Assembly (NCBI GenBank): GCA_028554755.1
Contig: JAPTOF010000017.1
Span: 10,563,501 to 10,627,500 of the forward strand
Direction of reading: 5' to 3'
DNA from: Cordia subcordata
Lineage: Eukaryota > Streptophyta > Magnoliopsida > Boraginales > Cordiaceae
DNA length: 64,000 nt
Positions 21,351 through 35,600 of the stretch are shown here, piece by piece (positions within the stretch are counted from its first letter, which is position 1; each line of letters starts with the position of its first letter). The position numbers were made by a program, and so were the translations under genes. The notes beneath the pieces were generated by a model. It ran no database searches, had not been told where the DNA came from, and saw only the letters and a list, made by a program, of their open reading frames with translations.

Positions 21351-24300
21351 TTACGGTCCGCGCCTAGTCTTCTCAAGTCTAGCTCGCCGAGCTTCTTCTT
21401 GGATCTTGCGATCGCGCTCTTTGAGCATCTCATCAACATTGTTCAAAGGACCCAATAGGGGACCAGAAAAATGGATCTTGTTTCCCTTCCAACCACGGAA
21501 ATCCTGTAAAGACAAGAACTAAAATCAGGTCTATGCAATCAGTGTAATGACCCAGGCCCAACTATTGGCCTGCCACCACACTTGAACCTAACCAACTAGC
21601 CCAAAATGCTTAAGTCGGTGATGATAGTAGTAATGAATCCAAGTCATTATAAAGTGCACACAAATCTCACAAAGAACCGATGTGGGATGGGGCATTACAA
21701 ACTCCCCCCATAAAGACGCGACATCCTTGTCGCGGCCCAAACATAATAACAGAATCACAGCCCAGAACCCCAAGCAGCGTAGAATCCGTCCAGAGCCTGC
21801 TCTGATACCATCTGTAACGACCCAGGATCAACTACTGGCCTACCACCACACTTGAACCTAACCAACTTGCCCAAAATACTTAAGCCGGTGATGACAATAG
21901 TAGTGAACCCAAGTCATTATAAAGTGCACACAAATCTCACAAAGAATCGATGTGAGGTGGGGCGTTACAATCAGAATACTGAATTTGAGGGTCTTAGTGA
22001 AGCATGCGAAATCTGGAGTATTCCTACAAAGGGATGTAATGAATCACATTTCGGGAAAGAAAAAGGAAATAACACATGCCAAACTTGGAATCTTTCTCAG
22101 TTGTGTCTTCTACAAGAAAGAAGGCGCAACAAATTAACAACCAGGATCACATTTGAGAAAAACAAACAGGCAAACGCAAGATTTTAGATGACAATTGACA
22201 AGGCACTAATCCTCAGAGTCTATTCGGGCAATAAGTCGTAGACCAAGGGGAATATGGATCATCACTTTTTCTGAATCATGGACTTTCTTATTCTTTTGAA
22301 CTACCATGGATTTTGGAGACGTTTGCTTTCGAAAAGACTAAAAAGAAAAGAGCACGGAAACCATTTGCAGGACAGGAAACTATAACCTATAATATGCCTC
22401 TTACTTGAATTGCACATGTACAGGATTTGACTTTATATTGTTAAATACTAGCTATCCTCTAATTATGTCTGTGTCAGCTATGCAACCATGCATAAATTAA
22501 GTTTGGTTTTCAGCTTTCATAGTGCACCAACTAAAGGCATATGGAGTTCAATGCAACTCAACCTTAAGTTGAAGAATTGATCTAATAACAATCAAATACA
22601 CAATTGCTACCCAGTTGCAAGCCCTTTTAAGTTGAAAATCAGAAATGGAACTCACCGAGAGTCGTCTTCTGGAATTGGTTTTCCCAGTTTCAATCTGATG
22701 AGAACCAGCAAAGTTCTGCCCCTGATGTTTCTGATCCTGCTTTTTCACAGGCTCCTGAAATGACTGTAAGGGCCTTCCTACTTGTTCTGATACTTCTAGA
22801 CGTAAATCACCAAGTTCATGCCGTGAATCCTTAGACATCAGGGTTCTAGGCACTACCAAACTAGACAAGGTGGACAAGTCAGCTCTTGTAGAAGAAATGG
22901 AAACATCATCCCACTTCTTTCCCAATTTTCTCCACTCAACTCCTGGAGCTAGAGGCCCAGAGTGTGTAAATCTCCCTTGAGGTTGTTCCGGGGGATCTTT
23001 GCTTGTAGCGTGAGTTGGTCTAGGTGGATTGAAAGGAAAACCAGAAGCAGATTCCTGTCGTTGGGGGTTGAACATCTCATTTCCGCTGTTTGCATTGGGA
23101 TGTCCATGGCGCCTCTATAATAAAAAGTGAATCATTAAGTGAATGAATGCTGTCAAATTTAGTCAAAACAATAAAATAATCACAAGGAAGGTCTTCACAA
23201 TTGCATGAGAAAACAAAAAGAGATGGAGCAAATGAAGTTATTCTAACATTCGATGTGTCAATGATATATAACATCATGATGTCTAAGGGATTATGTAAAA
23301 TCTTCCAAATTATATCCAAATCACCTGTCCTCTTTCTATATATAGAGCCAATGCTCTTACTCCTTTTCATCCTCCAAACCTCCCTATCCCCTAATCAATT
23401 GCACATTTACAGAGTTGGAAACCAAAAAGTCATACTGCCATCAAGCTATGACAATTTCACATGCTTCAATATAGAACAATCAGCTGGCAAGAAGGGGTAT
23501 GTTAAAAATATAATAATAAATTTAACTAATCTTTTCTCTATATGAGTAAAGTGTTGGATGATTAATTGCTAATACAATATAGCTTGTAAATGTTTGACAA
23601 ACGCTTGGACCAATTTCTAGAGACTCGCGGGCAGCAACCAACCTTGTAACTTGCATCTCACAAAATGACGTTTTTTCTTTCATTTTTCACAAAACATTTA
23701 ACATCCTAAACAGGTAATTTTAAAATAAAAATAGGTTAAAATAGTGAAGATATTACTTCGTAAGTCATAAGTGGAATTTACAAAGCCAAATTACCAACTA
23801 CTTTTTGGGACTTCAGCTAATCTCTGAGCTTCATTGTCCATAATCTTTGCTTGTCTTTAAGGAGAAATAAAAATTTAGGAGAAAAGAAAAGCAACATTAT
23901 AACATTCACTAAATCACTTGAGCAAGATTAGGTTATTCAAAAAGATGGTATCAAGGGGGAAAAAAAAAAAGGCTTTCTGGTAATGCACCTTGAAGGGGAA
24001 GGTGAATAAAGACGATAATTGATGATGTTAGGAGTTAAAATATCAAGTTTCTTTCTTTCTCTCTTTCTTCTTCTTTTACTTCTTTTTTTTAATGAAACCA
24101 TTGCGCTTACCAAGAGAAATAATGGAACTTTCATAGGCTAAAAGTCTTCAGAACTTCTACTTCTTATTCCCAACTTCTACTTCTTATTCCCAAGTTCCAT
24201 AGAATTATAATGGCATCAAAATTGACCAATTATTACATAGCATTAGGAACATTTATCATTAGTACAATGGAAACGATTTAGTGTATGAAAAGCAATTGGT

Positions 24301-27300
24301 TCATAGAAGCTCTAGAGTAAATAATAAAGGAGCTTTATCGTAAATATCACACATAATCCCATAGTATAGTAGCTGCAGTTTGAAAAACTGCTTTTTACAA
24401 GTAGCTTGATATAGCCCACAGTTATGCTATAGTTCTGTTTTAGTTAGAACTATCATTGGAATTATTGCTGATTAGGAATAAGCTAGACTAACAGAAAGGA
24501 AGCAAGAAGATAAACCAAATGAAACACAAGCATTATCTGGATAGCTATATAGGTACGAAAGAGCTAATGATTCCCGATTGAAATCATCTCTAAAGAAGTA
24601 TGAAAGATAAATTGCAACTAAGGTATGTCACGTAAATCTTTGGCTACACACCTGCATTAACTTGGATAATTCTGCATTAGCTTCAGGAGCTGGACCTGCA
24701 TGCAGATCCTTTGATCTTCTAGATTCACCCTTCTGGCCATTACGAATGGCTCTTTGCCTACAGAAATTTTAAACAAATTACGACTATGACATTACCTACA
24801 TATCTATGGGGACATTTCTTTATTTAATATGATGCAGTTCATAGATAGCATGCTAAAGAAAATGGAACTTCTGGAGACACTCGATGCAAGAGACAAAACT
24901 AGGTTTTTTTTTTTTCCTAAAAAAAAAGAAAGAAAGAAAAGTTTGACATATAAAAGATAATTAACGGCCCCTTTTCTATGAAATACAATTTTCTATTAGG
25001 GGAACAAAAAATAAACTTCTTTACGCTCAAATATAGAATAGTATAAGAGCAGTCACCTTCTAGCTTCCTCTTCCCGTATTTTTGCATCAATTTCTTTGCT
25101 GGGAGGGAATTGTGGCAGAGTGGAAGGATCACAAGCATATGGTTCTGTTGTGAAGAACTGCTAAGCAGTAATATTATTAATATGAGCAGATATTACATTT
25201 AAAAGTTTAAAAAGAAAAAGTGAATAGAAATTCTCAAGAGCAAGTTGACTTTGTAAATCACAGTAACACTTGGCATATAGGATTGTAAGAATATCATGAC
25301 AATTAAAGATTGAGGGAAGATATAACAAAAAGTAGTGTGACATCTACAGAGTGACACTAGAAGTAGGTTAGCTAAGGCAATAAATACAACAATAAAATTT
25401 AAAGATAAGAGCCTGTTAAAATCCTACACAAGTATAACTCGCTAAATATACATTAATTTCCTCTTGGTGTTCATGTATCTACTAGGATATCCACACTATA
25501 GAGACTTTTGTATTTCGGAGTGCAAAAACATTATAGATCTACATATAGCTTCATAACTAAGGGCTAAGGCCATAGAAAAAGTACTTTCTTTCCTAAATAG
25601 ATAAAATCAGAAGCACAACCAATCCCAAAATTCTTGCAAAATCCTTTTAGTAACAGCAATGAAATGATGAAGAACAGGCTTACTATATTTTTATCAAATT
25701 ACTGGAACAATCCACAGAATCCTGGGAACTAATTCACAAATTTATTACAAAATTAACCATTCTCCCATATCTTCTGGTTGACTATTCCTTGAGATATCTC
25801 ATATCCTTTAAATAAATCTAAAAGTACAGTTAGCAAAGTCTGCACATAAAGCTTTAAACGACTGAGAAATGAACCTAGCCTAAAAGCAAACTTGCATGAG
25901 TAAAACCAACACCGCAGCAGTATGTGTTGAAAACAAAACTCCACCCACAAAGCTCAACATATTAATCAGTAATAGGAAGAGAGATTTACCTCACTCTTAA
26001 GAGCATCGGCAGCGGTCCCTCTATCTGCAGGGTCTATAGAAAGCAAGGTGTCCAGTAAACCTAAAGCTACAGCAGGAAGATCCCCAAATGTTTCTGCTAC
26101 ACGCCGTCTATAAGGTTGTTGAGGTTTGAACACTGCTGAATGAAGTAATTTTTCTTTTCTCCAATAATCCTCGGATGGTGAACCACAAAGCTTGAAAATC
26201 TTATGTAATTGCTCAACCTAGAAGGTAGAAAAACAATTTTCTCCCCTTTACATTTTCACTCCAGTGAATGCTGAAGCACATAAATCTATGAACTAAAACA
26301 TGGAGCAAATACTAGGAAAATGCCCAGCTGCAGTGGCATTCGACTGTATAAATTAAACATATATGTATGTATGTAGATATGCACACATCTCCATGAAAGG
26401 ACAGGACCATCTCTTATTTTACAACTAACAATCAAAAAAGTCGAGAAGTCACAGAGCAGATGTTGGAGAGTGCACAAAAATAGATGAAAGTCTATAATCT
26501 GTGATCTTACTTCCCTCCATAAGCTCTCATCCTTATGAACCATTCCCACAACTTAGAGTCCTTGTACCCACTCAGACGCTACTGAAATGGAAGAAACATA
26601 ATGTTTGTGGTTTTGAGAATGATTTCTCACGGGGTGGAGACGATCAAATGAAATCTTTTGTGATAGGAACAAAGAGATGCCTCTTAATAAGAATGAATGG
26701 CATGGTTAGATCCATATATTCCCAGACCTAGTGGGTAAGGCTTGGTTCGGCAGTCAGAGTACAACCAGGTGGAACATTGATTGACAAACAGCAAAGGCAC
26801 TAATCATTCCTAAGTGTGCGATAACTAAAGTTTGTGTAATACCTCTGTTTTGCCAGGCATGATAGGCTTGCCTGTGTACAATTCTCCAAGTATGCAACCA
26901 GTACTCCATAAATCCACTGCAACTCCATAGTGGGTTGCTCCTAGTAGGAGTTCTGGAGGTCGATACCATAGAGTCACAACACGGCTTGTCAAAGGAATTC
27001 TTTGATTATGATCAAAGAAACTTGCTAGCCCAAAATCTGCAATCTTCAAGATGCCATTATTGTCAAGAAGAAGATTTGATCCCTTTATGTCTCGATGAAG
27101 AACACCTCGACTGTGGCAGTGATGCAGTCCACTCAGCAGCTGTTGCATGTAACATTTGATCTAGACACAATGAAGCAACATAAGAATTATTTCACAATCT
27201 AAAAAGGGCTTTATTGAGTGAAGTATTCGGATGCTCCTGATTTCCAATCCAAATGCATCAGTTAACTGTAAACTGAAATTCAATGATGCACCAAGGTTAT

Positions 27301-29831
27301 TGAGTCATTCCTCCCTAGACCACATGAAATAGACTTCTGTACCACAAAAAAGGGGGTCGAGGGTAGAAGTTTGAAAAAAAAGAGCTGTCTATAATCCATC
27401 ACCTATTAAATGTCTTAATCTATTTTTCACAGAATTCATAGTAAAAATTGTTCCTTCAGTACTTAAAGTTGCAACTAACAAAATCAATGCTAATTTAACA
27501 AGTAAATAAACTGAACGATACATAATTTTAGCAAAATCACAAGCCCATTAATATTATTGAATTCACTACTCAAATGCTGAATAATGATATAAGCATCAAG
27601 TTGATTCCTAAATGCTAAAAGATCCACTAGGAAAAAAAAACTCTAAAAGATAAAAATGAGGAAGATAAATTAATGTTTAGTGAATCTAAATTAATGTTTA
27701 GTGAATCCCACTCCCCCCATGAGTTTTTGTTAAAGCCCAACTACCCTCGTTAACTTTTTATATTACCCATATTCTTCTATAGTAGTGAAATATGCCAAAC
27801 AGAACCTTAAAAGCAAGGATATTCTAGTCTTTTAATTTATTAAGAATATAATCACGAATACATAAACACTACATATTATCCCACAAAAAAAATAAAAATA
27901 AATAAAAGAAAACTACCCATGATCCAGACTCATTTTCTTTTCTTTTGTTTGTTTTATTGGTTAAACCAATGAGGTCATTTTGATTTGCAGTAGTGTCAAT
28001 ATGTATCATGCATAAAAAGAGTTCATTTTTCCTTTTAAGTTCATTGAAGTCAATTGACCCCATAAGGGACCATGTACTGCCGTCCCAGCCAGTAAGGCAC
28101 TTCACAGCTATCATATCTAAACAAGCTAAAATAGTAATAATAACACTAGACGATAATGATACTTATCATGATGATGCTAATCATACGCAAGACAGTAACA
28201 GTGACCGTAAACATGTATTACAGCAAATATGATAATTTAGGATGAGAAAGTATTAACAGTTATTTAAAGAGTAAACTAAAAATATACCTGTGGTTCAGTA
28301 AATTTGACACCAGGAAGTGATGCAAGCCCTGTGAGATCATGTTCCATATACTCAAAAACAAGATACAAACTACTAGATGCTCTTGATGTGACCAACCCTT
28401 CCAGTTTGATAATATTTTGGTGATCAAGCCTTCGCAGAATGAGGATCTCCCTCACCATGAACTTCACACTTTCAGGATCCATACTATCAAACCGCACTCT
28501 TTTTAGAGCAACAAGTTTATTATGCTTGAGGTCCCTAGCCTTGTATACACTACTATAAGTTCCTTGGCCAATCTGCAAGAACAAAATGCTATCACACAAG
28601 AAGCAAAACCAATCATTTCAGAATAACAACAAATGGTTAACAGCAAAGACAGATTCAAGGGTCTGATTTGTAGCAGGATGTGCAGACAAGTGAAAATTGC
28701 TTCTGCATAAAAAAATGAAATTCATTTTCCAGCTGTCACCCTCAAAAGCTTACTACTTATTTGCTATTAAATGTTTAGGCTTGTTGCTGATTAAGGTCTA
28801 TGCAATAATAAGCTTCCAAATAAGCGTTTTGGCAACCGAAGTCATTAAAGACAGGAGAAAATGCAAAAGGACAAAACAATAGCCATAACCATTCGATTAA
28901 CAACTTTAAGGATCTCTATTTTCTCATCGAAGTTGGTAACTAGAATCATGGAGATGACAAGGAGTAATTTTCATTTTTGATAGAGATAGCATGAACAAAT
29001 TCAAAAATGGTTTCTAAAATTTAGTTCAGCAACTCCTGATCTAAAATTCCTTGATATTTTTCAATTTTCATGCAAAGGAAGCCCTAACTGATTTCAAAAA
29101 CTATAATAACTTAAGCAATCAAGTCGGGAACTTCTTTTTTTTTTTTTTTTTGAGAAGTTAAAAGAAATATTAACATGAACGAAGGGGCGGGAAGGACTTT
29201 GATTTCTTAAACAGTAACTTATCTTTAAAGAATAATAGGAGCACCAGTGCAAAAAGACAAATTCTTGATGAACAAATTAATCAGAAAAAAAAATTAAAAT
29301 GGCCAGGTTTTTCTCTTGCGCTCAGTTTTTTCACAAAATTTAGCAAGTAAAAGCACTAACCAGAATCATCATTTTAACATACAACACAGGACAGTTATAA
29401 GTTGCCAATCAGTAAGATCAGAATTATACCTTATCCAACCTCTCAAAGGTATCAGATTTACGAGGAATCCAGCCCTGGATTGCTTCTCCAGCATATTCAG
29501 CAAGCCAAGAAGGCCATCCTGCAGCTACCTTTTCCCCTTCTGCAGCCTTTGGAACACTAAAGATTCGCGAAAACTTATCCGAACCAACTGAAAAATTTTC
29601 ATTTTCCTTTTCATAGTGATCATCCCTCACCTTTCTCAATGAGTTCACCTTCTTATCAATCAAATTCGCTCTTATTTCACCACTATCAAACCTCTTCTTC
29701 ACTCTAAAACTCTCCTCTCTTCTTGAAGAAATCGCGCGCAATTCTGCTGTTTTTCTATTTAATTCTCTCTGTTTTGGACTCTCCTCGCTATCTCTGATCA
29801 CCAAAGATGGCTTCCCACAAAGAATCCCCAT
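21351..29831 (-). CDS. CDK-like Ser/Thr protein kinase copy B (At1g54610/IBS1-like), complete
   Basis: Eight exons join in frame to 683 residues: 29430-29831, 28288-28572, 26843-27160, 25990-26217, 25057-25157, 24652-24757, 22656-23114 and 21351-21503. Every junction is GT-AG. N-terminus MGILCGK fits N-myristoylation plus palmitoylation, so membrane attachment is likely. VAAGWPSWL..AGEAIQGW precedes the kinase. Kinase motifs: IGQGTYSSVYK, ATP lysine K158 (VALK), PESVKFMVREI in the place of the CDK cyclin-binding helix, HRDIKGSN (D253), ADFG (D271) and WYRPPELLLG. A low-complexity tail follows, ending with a single MLKERDRKIQEEARRAR motif. The family belongs to plant CDK-like (CDKC-related) kinases; one Arabidopsis member is IBS1, linked to defence priming. 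The role here is inferred by family only. Intron 7 carries a TRIM element. Confidence 0.93.
21543..21969 (-). mobile_element. Complete TRIM retrotransposon (miniature LTR element) in kinase B intron 7
   Basis: Two 157-bp direct repeats (21543-21699 and 21813-21969), each beginning TGTAA and ending TTACA, enclose 113 bp. Read on the minus strand, the 5' LTR (21813-21969) is followed after two bases by TGGTATCAGAGC (revcomp near 21799-21810), the primer-binding site complementary to initiator Met-tRNA. The internal part ends with a polypurine tract (ATGGGGGGAGTT, 21700-21711) before the 3' LTR. The element is flanked by ATCAG on both sides (21538-21542 and 21970-21974), a 5-bp target duplication. 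It has no coding capacity, as expected for a TRIM. I see no 5S rRNA-like stretch, so it is not obviously Cassandra. Confidence 0.93.
27660..27706. repeat. Short tandem repeat of about 21 bp in a kinase B intron
   Basis: TAAATTAATGTTTAGTGAATC occurs twice with almost no spacer. Minor local duplication in the intron between exons 2 and 3. Confidence 0.8.
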
Positions 29832-32654
29832 AATTTACTATCAAGAACTCAATGAAACAATATTGAAAAACAAACTTTTTACCCTCGAAAATCACCACTT
29901 GAGCTAACTAAACTCATCAACAACACGTCTTTTTTCAAAATCCAACCACAGAAAAAGTATCAAAAAAATTGCAACATAAAATTAAAACTTAATTCACCAA
30001 ATTGGTGAACACTTTCATGCAACCAAAACCCATAAAAAAAAATAAAAATAAAAACTTTATCCCAAATAACTCAATTCCCAGAAACACAATTCTTGTTTAC
30101 TGCTTCATGCAATAAAAAAGACTCAAACTTCGTATACAATTCAATATAAAAAACAACGCCCAAAAAGCAAAAACAACTAAAAAAATGAAAAACTAAAAGC
30201 TTCAAGCACTAAGACTGATTTTGATCGTAGCCACTTGTTTCAGCAGCTTCAAAAGGAGCTCAAAATTGACTAATAAAAATATTTGGTTGGCGTTAAGGAA
30301 ATGAATTTAATTTTTGTGCAGCGCTTTTTTGACTGTTCAACACGCTTGTACACATAATAATTATCTACTAAGCATTTATATATGTTTTTCTGTGTATACA
30401 TTTTATATGTATGTATATGTAGAGAGAGAAAGTAAGCCGACAAGAGAGCAAAAAATCTCCCTCCATATCTAAAAACTGTTTAATGGTCGCGATAGAGTAG
30501 GTCTCTTTTTTATTTCATTTTATTTTTTTGGATATTTTACACAAAAGTTCTGTTATTATTGCATAATTACAAAAGCCTCCCTATCATTTAGTATTTCTTA
30601 AAATGTCATTAAAGTAGTTTTTGCATTTACCATATAACTGTTTTAATGAAAATAGTTTTTTTTTCTAAATCTTCAAACTCTATATTATTTGGTCTAGAAA
30701 AAAAGTAGTATTTAATTAAGGTCCTATTGTGTAAAGCTGGTGTTGCAATAGTCGAAATATTTAATTATAAGAAAATGTGTTTTGTAATTTTAAAAAAATT
30801 ATAATCTAGATAGTAAGTTAGCCCAAATTCGCATACAATAATCTGCCCAAAGTTGGCTCAAACAAGTTTTGCTAAACGTTTTCTTTATTTTTTTTTATTA
30901 GTACTCTAATGTTTGATGAGTGACAATTTTTAAAAAGTAAATCAAGATAAAAAAAAAATGTAGTAGCTAAAATCTTACAAAATGACCATAGAATCAAAAA
31001 CATTATAGGAAATACCAAGACAAATCCATTAAGGCCAACTTTTAATTAATTAGAAGATCAAGCAAATAAGCTTGCTAGTTTAATTGTTAAAATCTAAACT
31101 AGCTAATTGTCTTTCACTTGATGGGATCGTTAATCGCCCAATTGTATTTTCTAGCTTGTTGATTACTGATTTCGATTTTATTGGTGTAGGATGATCGTTG
31201 CGTATGTTCATATTCCTCAAATCAATAAAGTTCCTCTATTTGACCAAAAAAAATTAAGTTGTCTAGTGATTTCAATATATCCCAAATTTTGCTAGTACTA
31301 TTTAAAATTATGCAATAGCTAAGGGGAGGATCGTGTAAAAACTCCTTTCCTTTTCTATTTATATATCATGTCACTATTTGGCAGAATATATGAATGTTTG
31401 TTGGTTTGACACGTTATTCTACCACAGTGGGTTTGACTTTGAACCAAACAAAGATTAGGAATGTTAGTTTGTATTGCATGCATTTATTTTGGATAGAATC
31501 TTCTTTTGACTTTTTTTGCATGTAGTTGTGGAAATTTATTTGTGGAAGTTAACGTACTCAAATCAAATATTAATGAAGGAAAAGAGGTAGATAGAGAATA
31601 TTTAAATAAGGCAGCAGCGATAAGCAAATAATATTTTCTTCTGAAGAATTGGTCAAAATTAAGCACTTAACGGTCATGCCACGAAGTCAACATAAACATT
31701 TAATAGTTTTTGGTTTTTAATTGCTCATCAACATTAATTGTTACTTTAATACACTAACCCCCCCCCCTTCTTTTTATTTCTTTTGCTCTTCTGTTTAATT
31801 CTTTTGCTAGAAGTATACTTGTTTCTTTTTTTTCCTGTGAAAGAAAAAATATTATATACACATTAAAGTCACAAGTTAATCAATCTTCACTATCATTTAT
31901 GATATTGTTATGACATTATGAAAAAAATTAATTCTAATAAATATAAACACAGATGTTGTGACATTTTGAGTAGATTCAAATTGATAAATACAAATGGTCA
32001 CTTTTGTAAAATAGGTACGGAACGAAAAATGTTGATAAGTTTATACCATCTGTTATTTTGTAGGTCAAACCAAATATAGGCGCTCCCTTGAAAGGGTAGC
32101 ATATTTACTTGATTTGGAAAAAGAAAAATTAAAACAAAGCAATAAAATTTAAAGAATAAAAAGTTTACATACCCATGGCAGATATAGGCAAAGTTAACAT
32201 TCAATTAAAGATTGCCATGGTGAAGATTTCTTTCTTTTTCTTTTTTTTTGAAAAAAAAAAAAAAGTAGACAAACAGCCCAGAGAGTCAAAAAGTGACAAT
32301 GTTTCATTTCCCAGGTGTTTTTGTCAGCAATTTCACTTCACACATTTGCATTTAAGTTCATATACTATACATTTATACATTTGACCCTTCGCAGAACTTG
32401 ATAATCTGATCTGAGAGTGTGAGGTTATTCATCATCTTCTTTACTCAGGCTCTTCAGTGCACTTCAAGAATCTCTTCATTTCAGCGGCTGAAAGAAAGTA
32501 TCTGCCTCGAAGTTCCATCCATCAAATAGTATACATAAAAGTAGTTTTTCAAGAACATTGTGTAAAACTAATGACCTGTAGCAGTAAAAGTACAAGAAGA
32601 GTTTTCTGATACAGGAGAATCCCTGGCTTTTCTTCAGAAGAGTGTATTTGAATT
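29832..32654. other. Intergenic region: kinase B promoter and mannanase 3' flank
   Basis: No gene seen. Upstream of kinase B there is a GA-rich run (30420-30432, AGAGAGAGAAAG). A poly(C) run sits near 31757-31767. The last 250 bp before 32655 are probably mannanase 3' UTR. Confidence 0.55.
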
Positions 32655-35600
32655 TCAATGTGACCGCGAACACAAATCTTTCAAGTAACCCTTTTGTGAA
32701 GGAAGAACTCCTTGAATTCTTGCCAGTCGGCATGAATGTTGGGTAAATAGCTTATAAGTTGCTGGCCTTTCCCATGGAACAATTCCAAAATCATCATTGT
32801 ACTTCTCCATCCCTTCAACCAAGAACTGCCAGACAAAAGATCCTGCCCCGGACCTGTTCCTTTTCGCAGACTTGTAGATGATATCAAGAATGACTTTGTA
32901 GAATCTATCTCGTTTTTCTAGATCAAAATCCTCGTTCTCATTTGACAATCCAAATTCAGTGAACATAACAGGTTTATTCAGTTCTTTGTCGCCGTCTTCA
33001 ATGTGAGAAAGCATCCATTTCGCGACATACTTTAGTTTATCTTCAAAGTCTTTACGTTTGAACCTAGCAAATTGAAGGACAAGACAAGTTCAGAAATTAT
33101 TCATACAAGATGAAGTATTTAGGCAAGTTACTGGAGATTATTTACAGAAGCACAAAAAAGAAAAGTAATTCAAGTAAATTTTGAAGCAAAATTATTCAAA
33201 AATTCATTTTAGCTACGAACATATATTGCCATCTAGAGGCAAAATATTCTAATTGGTATGCTTCCTCTAGTTCTATCTCTCAAGTTGAAGTATTTATGTT
33301 TCGACAAATGTTTCCTCAAATAATCTGCCAGGTTCAGAAATAATAACCCTCCGGTCTCCACATATTAGAAATTTATTCACTTAACCTTTCAAGATGATTG
33401 TGAATAATTGTTAAGTTGAACATGATAAAGAACATACCAGTGGTCTGGATAAATGTGAACAGAGGCAAAATCAACAGTTGAAATCTTGGAGTTGCGAATG
33501 AAATCAGCTCCCAGGTCAGCAGCCCAGAGTTGAGGATTTGCACTTAATCTTTTGGGGCTTTTAGGACCATAAAATCCTTCGAGTCCTACAGTCACTAGAT
33601 GATTCCTGTCAATTGATTTCACAAAGGTCGACATTTCTTCAATCCAGTCCTGTAATATTAACGAAAATTGAGAAATAAATTTATTCAAATCCAGACGAAA
33701 GATGAACAATAAGAAAAGAGATTCTTCCTATCTGTTGACATGAACCCTCTATACTGGAAATGAAAAAGAAGGAGAAAGAAATACACCGTCACGCATACAT
33801 GCAAAAGAAACAACAAATACCTATTTTGCACTTTTGCCTGCAGAAAGTATTTGCATGCGTGTATTTCTTTTTCTTTGTAGGACCACATATTGAGTAATGA
33901 TTCACAAGGCCTTATAGAAAGTAATTTTTCTGGAAACAGGACAAAATGGAAGCCTGTTATGAACTTTGTAAACAGACATTCAACCTGCGAAGTCGTCTGT
34001 GGTAGCAATATATGCCAAAGAACTCATTTAAACTAATTCACATAGCTTTCTTATAGCACAAAGAGCTCCATTAACATAATCTTGACAAAATTTGGCCAAT
34101 TCACTGGTTTACAAACATAAGATTCAGAAATTCAAGAATCCTATGGAGTTCATCATTTACAAAGTTGATCAACACATTCTCAGTACATTAAAAATTGAAA
34201 GGGATTATGAATTGACAACTCACTTGAAGTGTGTCACCTGAAGCGTCAGTAATGCAACGGGGCTCATTAATCAACTCCCATCCAAAAATAGCAGGATCAT
34301 TCCTATACTCAATCCCTGTGATTGTGTTCTTCCTTGTTAGCACTGTCTGCAAAAGTTAAACATAATTAAATTAGGTGAATCACATGAAGCCAAAAATAGA
34401 ACAAGCCATATGCTTCTAGAAGCAATACCATAGCTAATTGTGAAATATCATGCACTGAATGCATAAAAGAGTCCCAAAAGATTTAGCCTATAAACTTACT
34501 AGTTGCTTAATGGATGACAATTAACTACGCTATAACTAGTTTACTGTCAACACAATCCTTTCCCCTTTCTCAGTCCTTCATCATTATAACTACAACTTCC
34601 TTACTGCTCTTAGTTTTGAGTTTGCATACTGGTATTGATCTTTTCACTGCTTTGAAAAAAAGAAGAAAGAAAGATAATTAGTTTCTATCTCTCGAGTATG
34701 GTCGTCCTTGGTCCCACTTGTTCCAAATACCAAACGTATTGACATAGAGGTACACAAGGCAATTTAATATAACCACAATATTATTGAACTTAAGAGTTCA
34801 CAAAAACGGATATAATTTTACCATTTCTCCATCATTCTGGAGGAGATCAAGAGATTAAATAGTTTACTCCTAGTGCCGTTAAAATAGAATTTATCTATTC
34901 AACTAATTTGTGAATGAAAAAAACAAAAGATGCAAACATAGTGACTTTAAATTCAAACGACAGTGGTTTCATAAGTGGTTCTTCTTTAAGTTCATAAAGC
35001 ACTCTTGTGGTAACTGCAGGAAGTAGAGGCTCCTTCCTGATGTTCAACGAATTATAACATCTGGATCTCAAGATGTCACCCTTATCAAAGATTATTGTGA
35101 CATTTCCTTGTAGTTTTTAACAGCTTCCAGGAAAGCTAAATCAAATAAAACCTTTGCGTCCCAAGTTTCAAAACAATGTAAAATGGAAATTATACTGGTC
35201 TATGTATTCAAGTCTGGAGTAAAGATTTTTGCCACTCAAATCACAAATCTAGTCTATAGGAACTTCTCATTCAGGAAACTTGTCTAAAGATAGAAACATG
35301 TTAACAATTGCAATACAAAGCAGCCTTCACAGTTGCTGTACTGCCTCATGTTCCTCTCGATTTTGCATGCTCTGCAGCTAATAGACAAGAGCATAGTGTT
35401 ATTACGATGAAATTGTACACCTCATGCGTGACTTTTGTTGAGCATTTTGGGTTTAGTAGAGAAAAAGCAAAAAGACACCACATAATCCATAAATAGCAAT
35501 ACCATTATCCAGAAGGGCAAATTGTCGATATCCTAAATTTGGAAAGAGAACCAAAAGTGTTAGCAGTCATGAAGTGTACTGTTCTCATAGGCAGTCCAAG

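Noticed and set aside
21543..21969. Cassandra-type TRIM or 5S rRNA gene
   Set aside because: I see no 5S promoter-like internal control region in the LTRs, only a generic TRIM layout.
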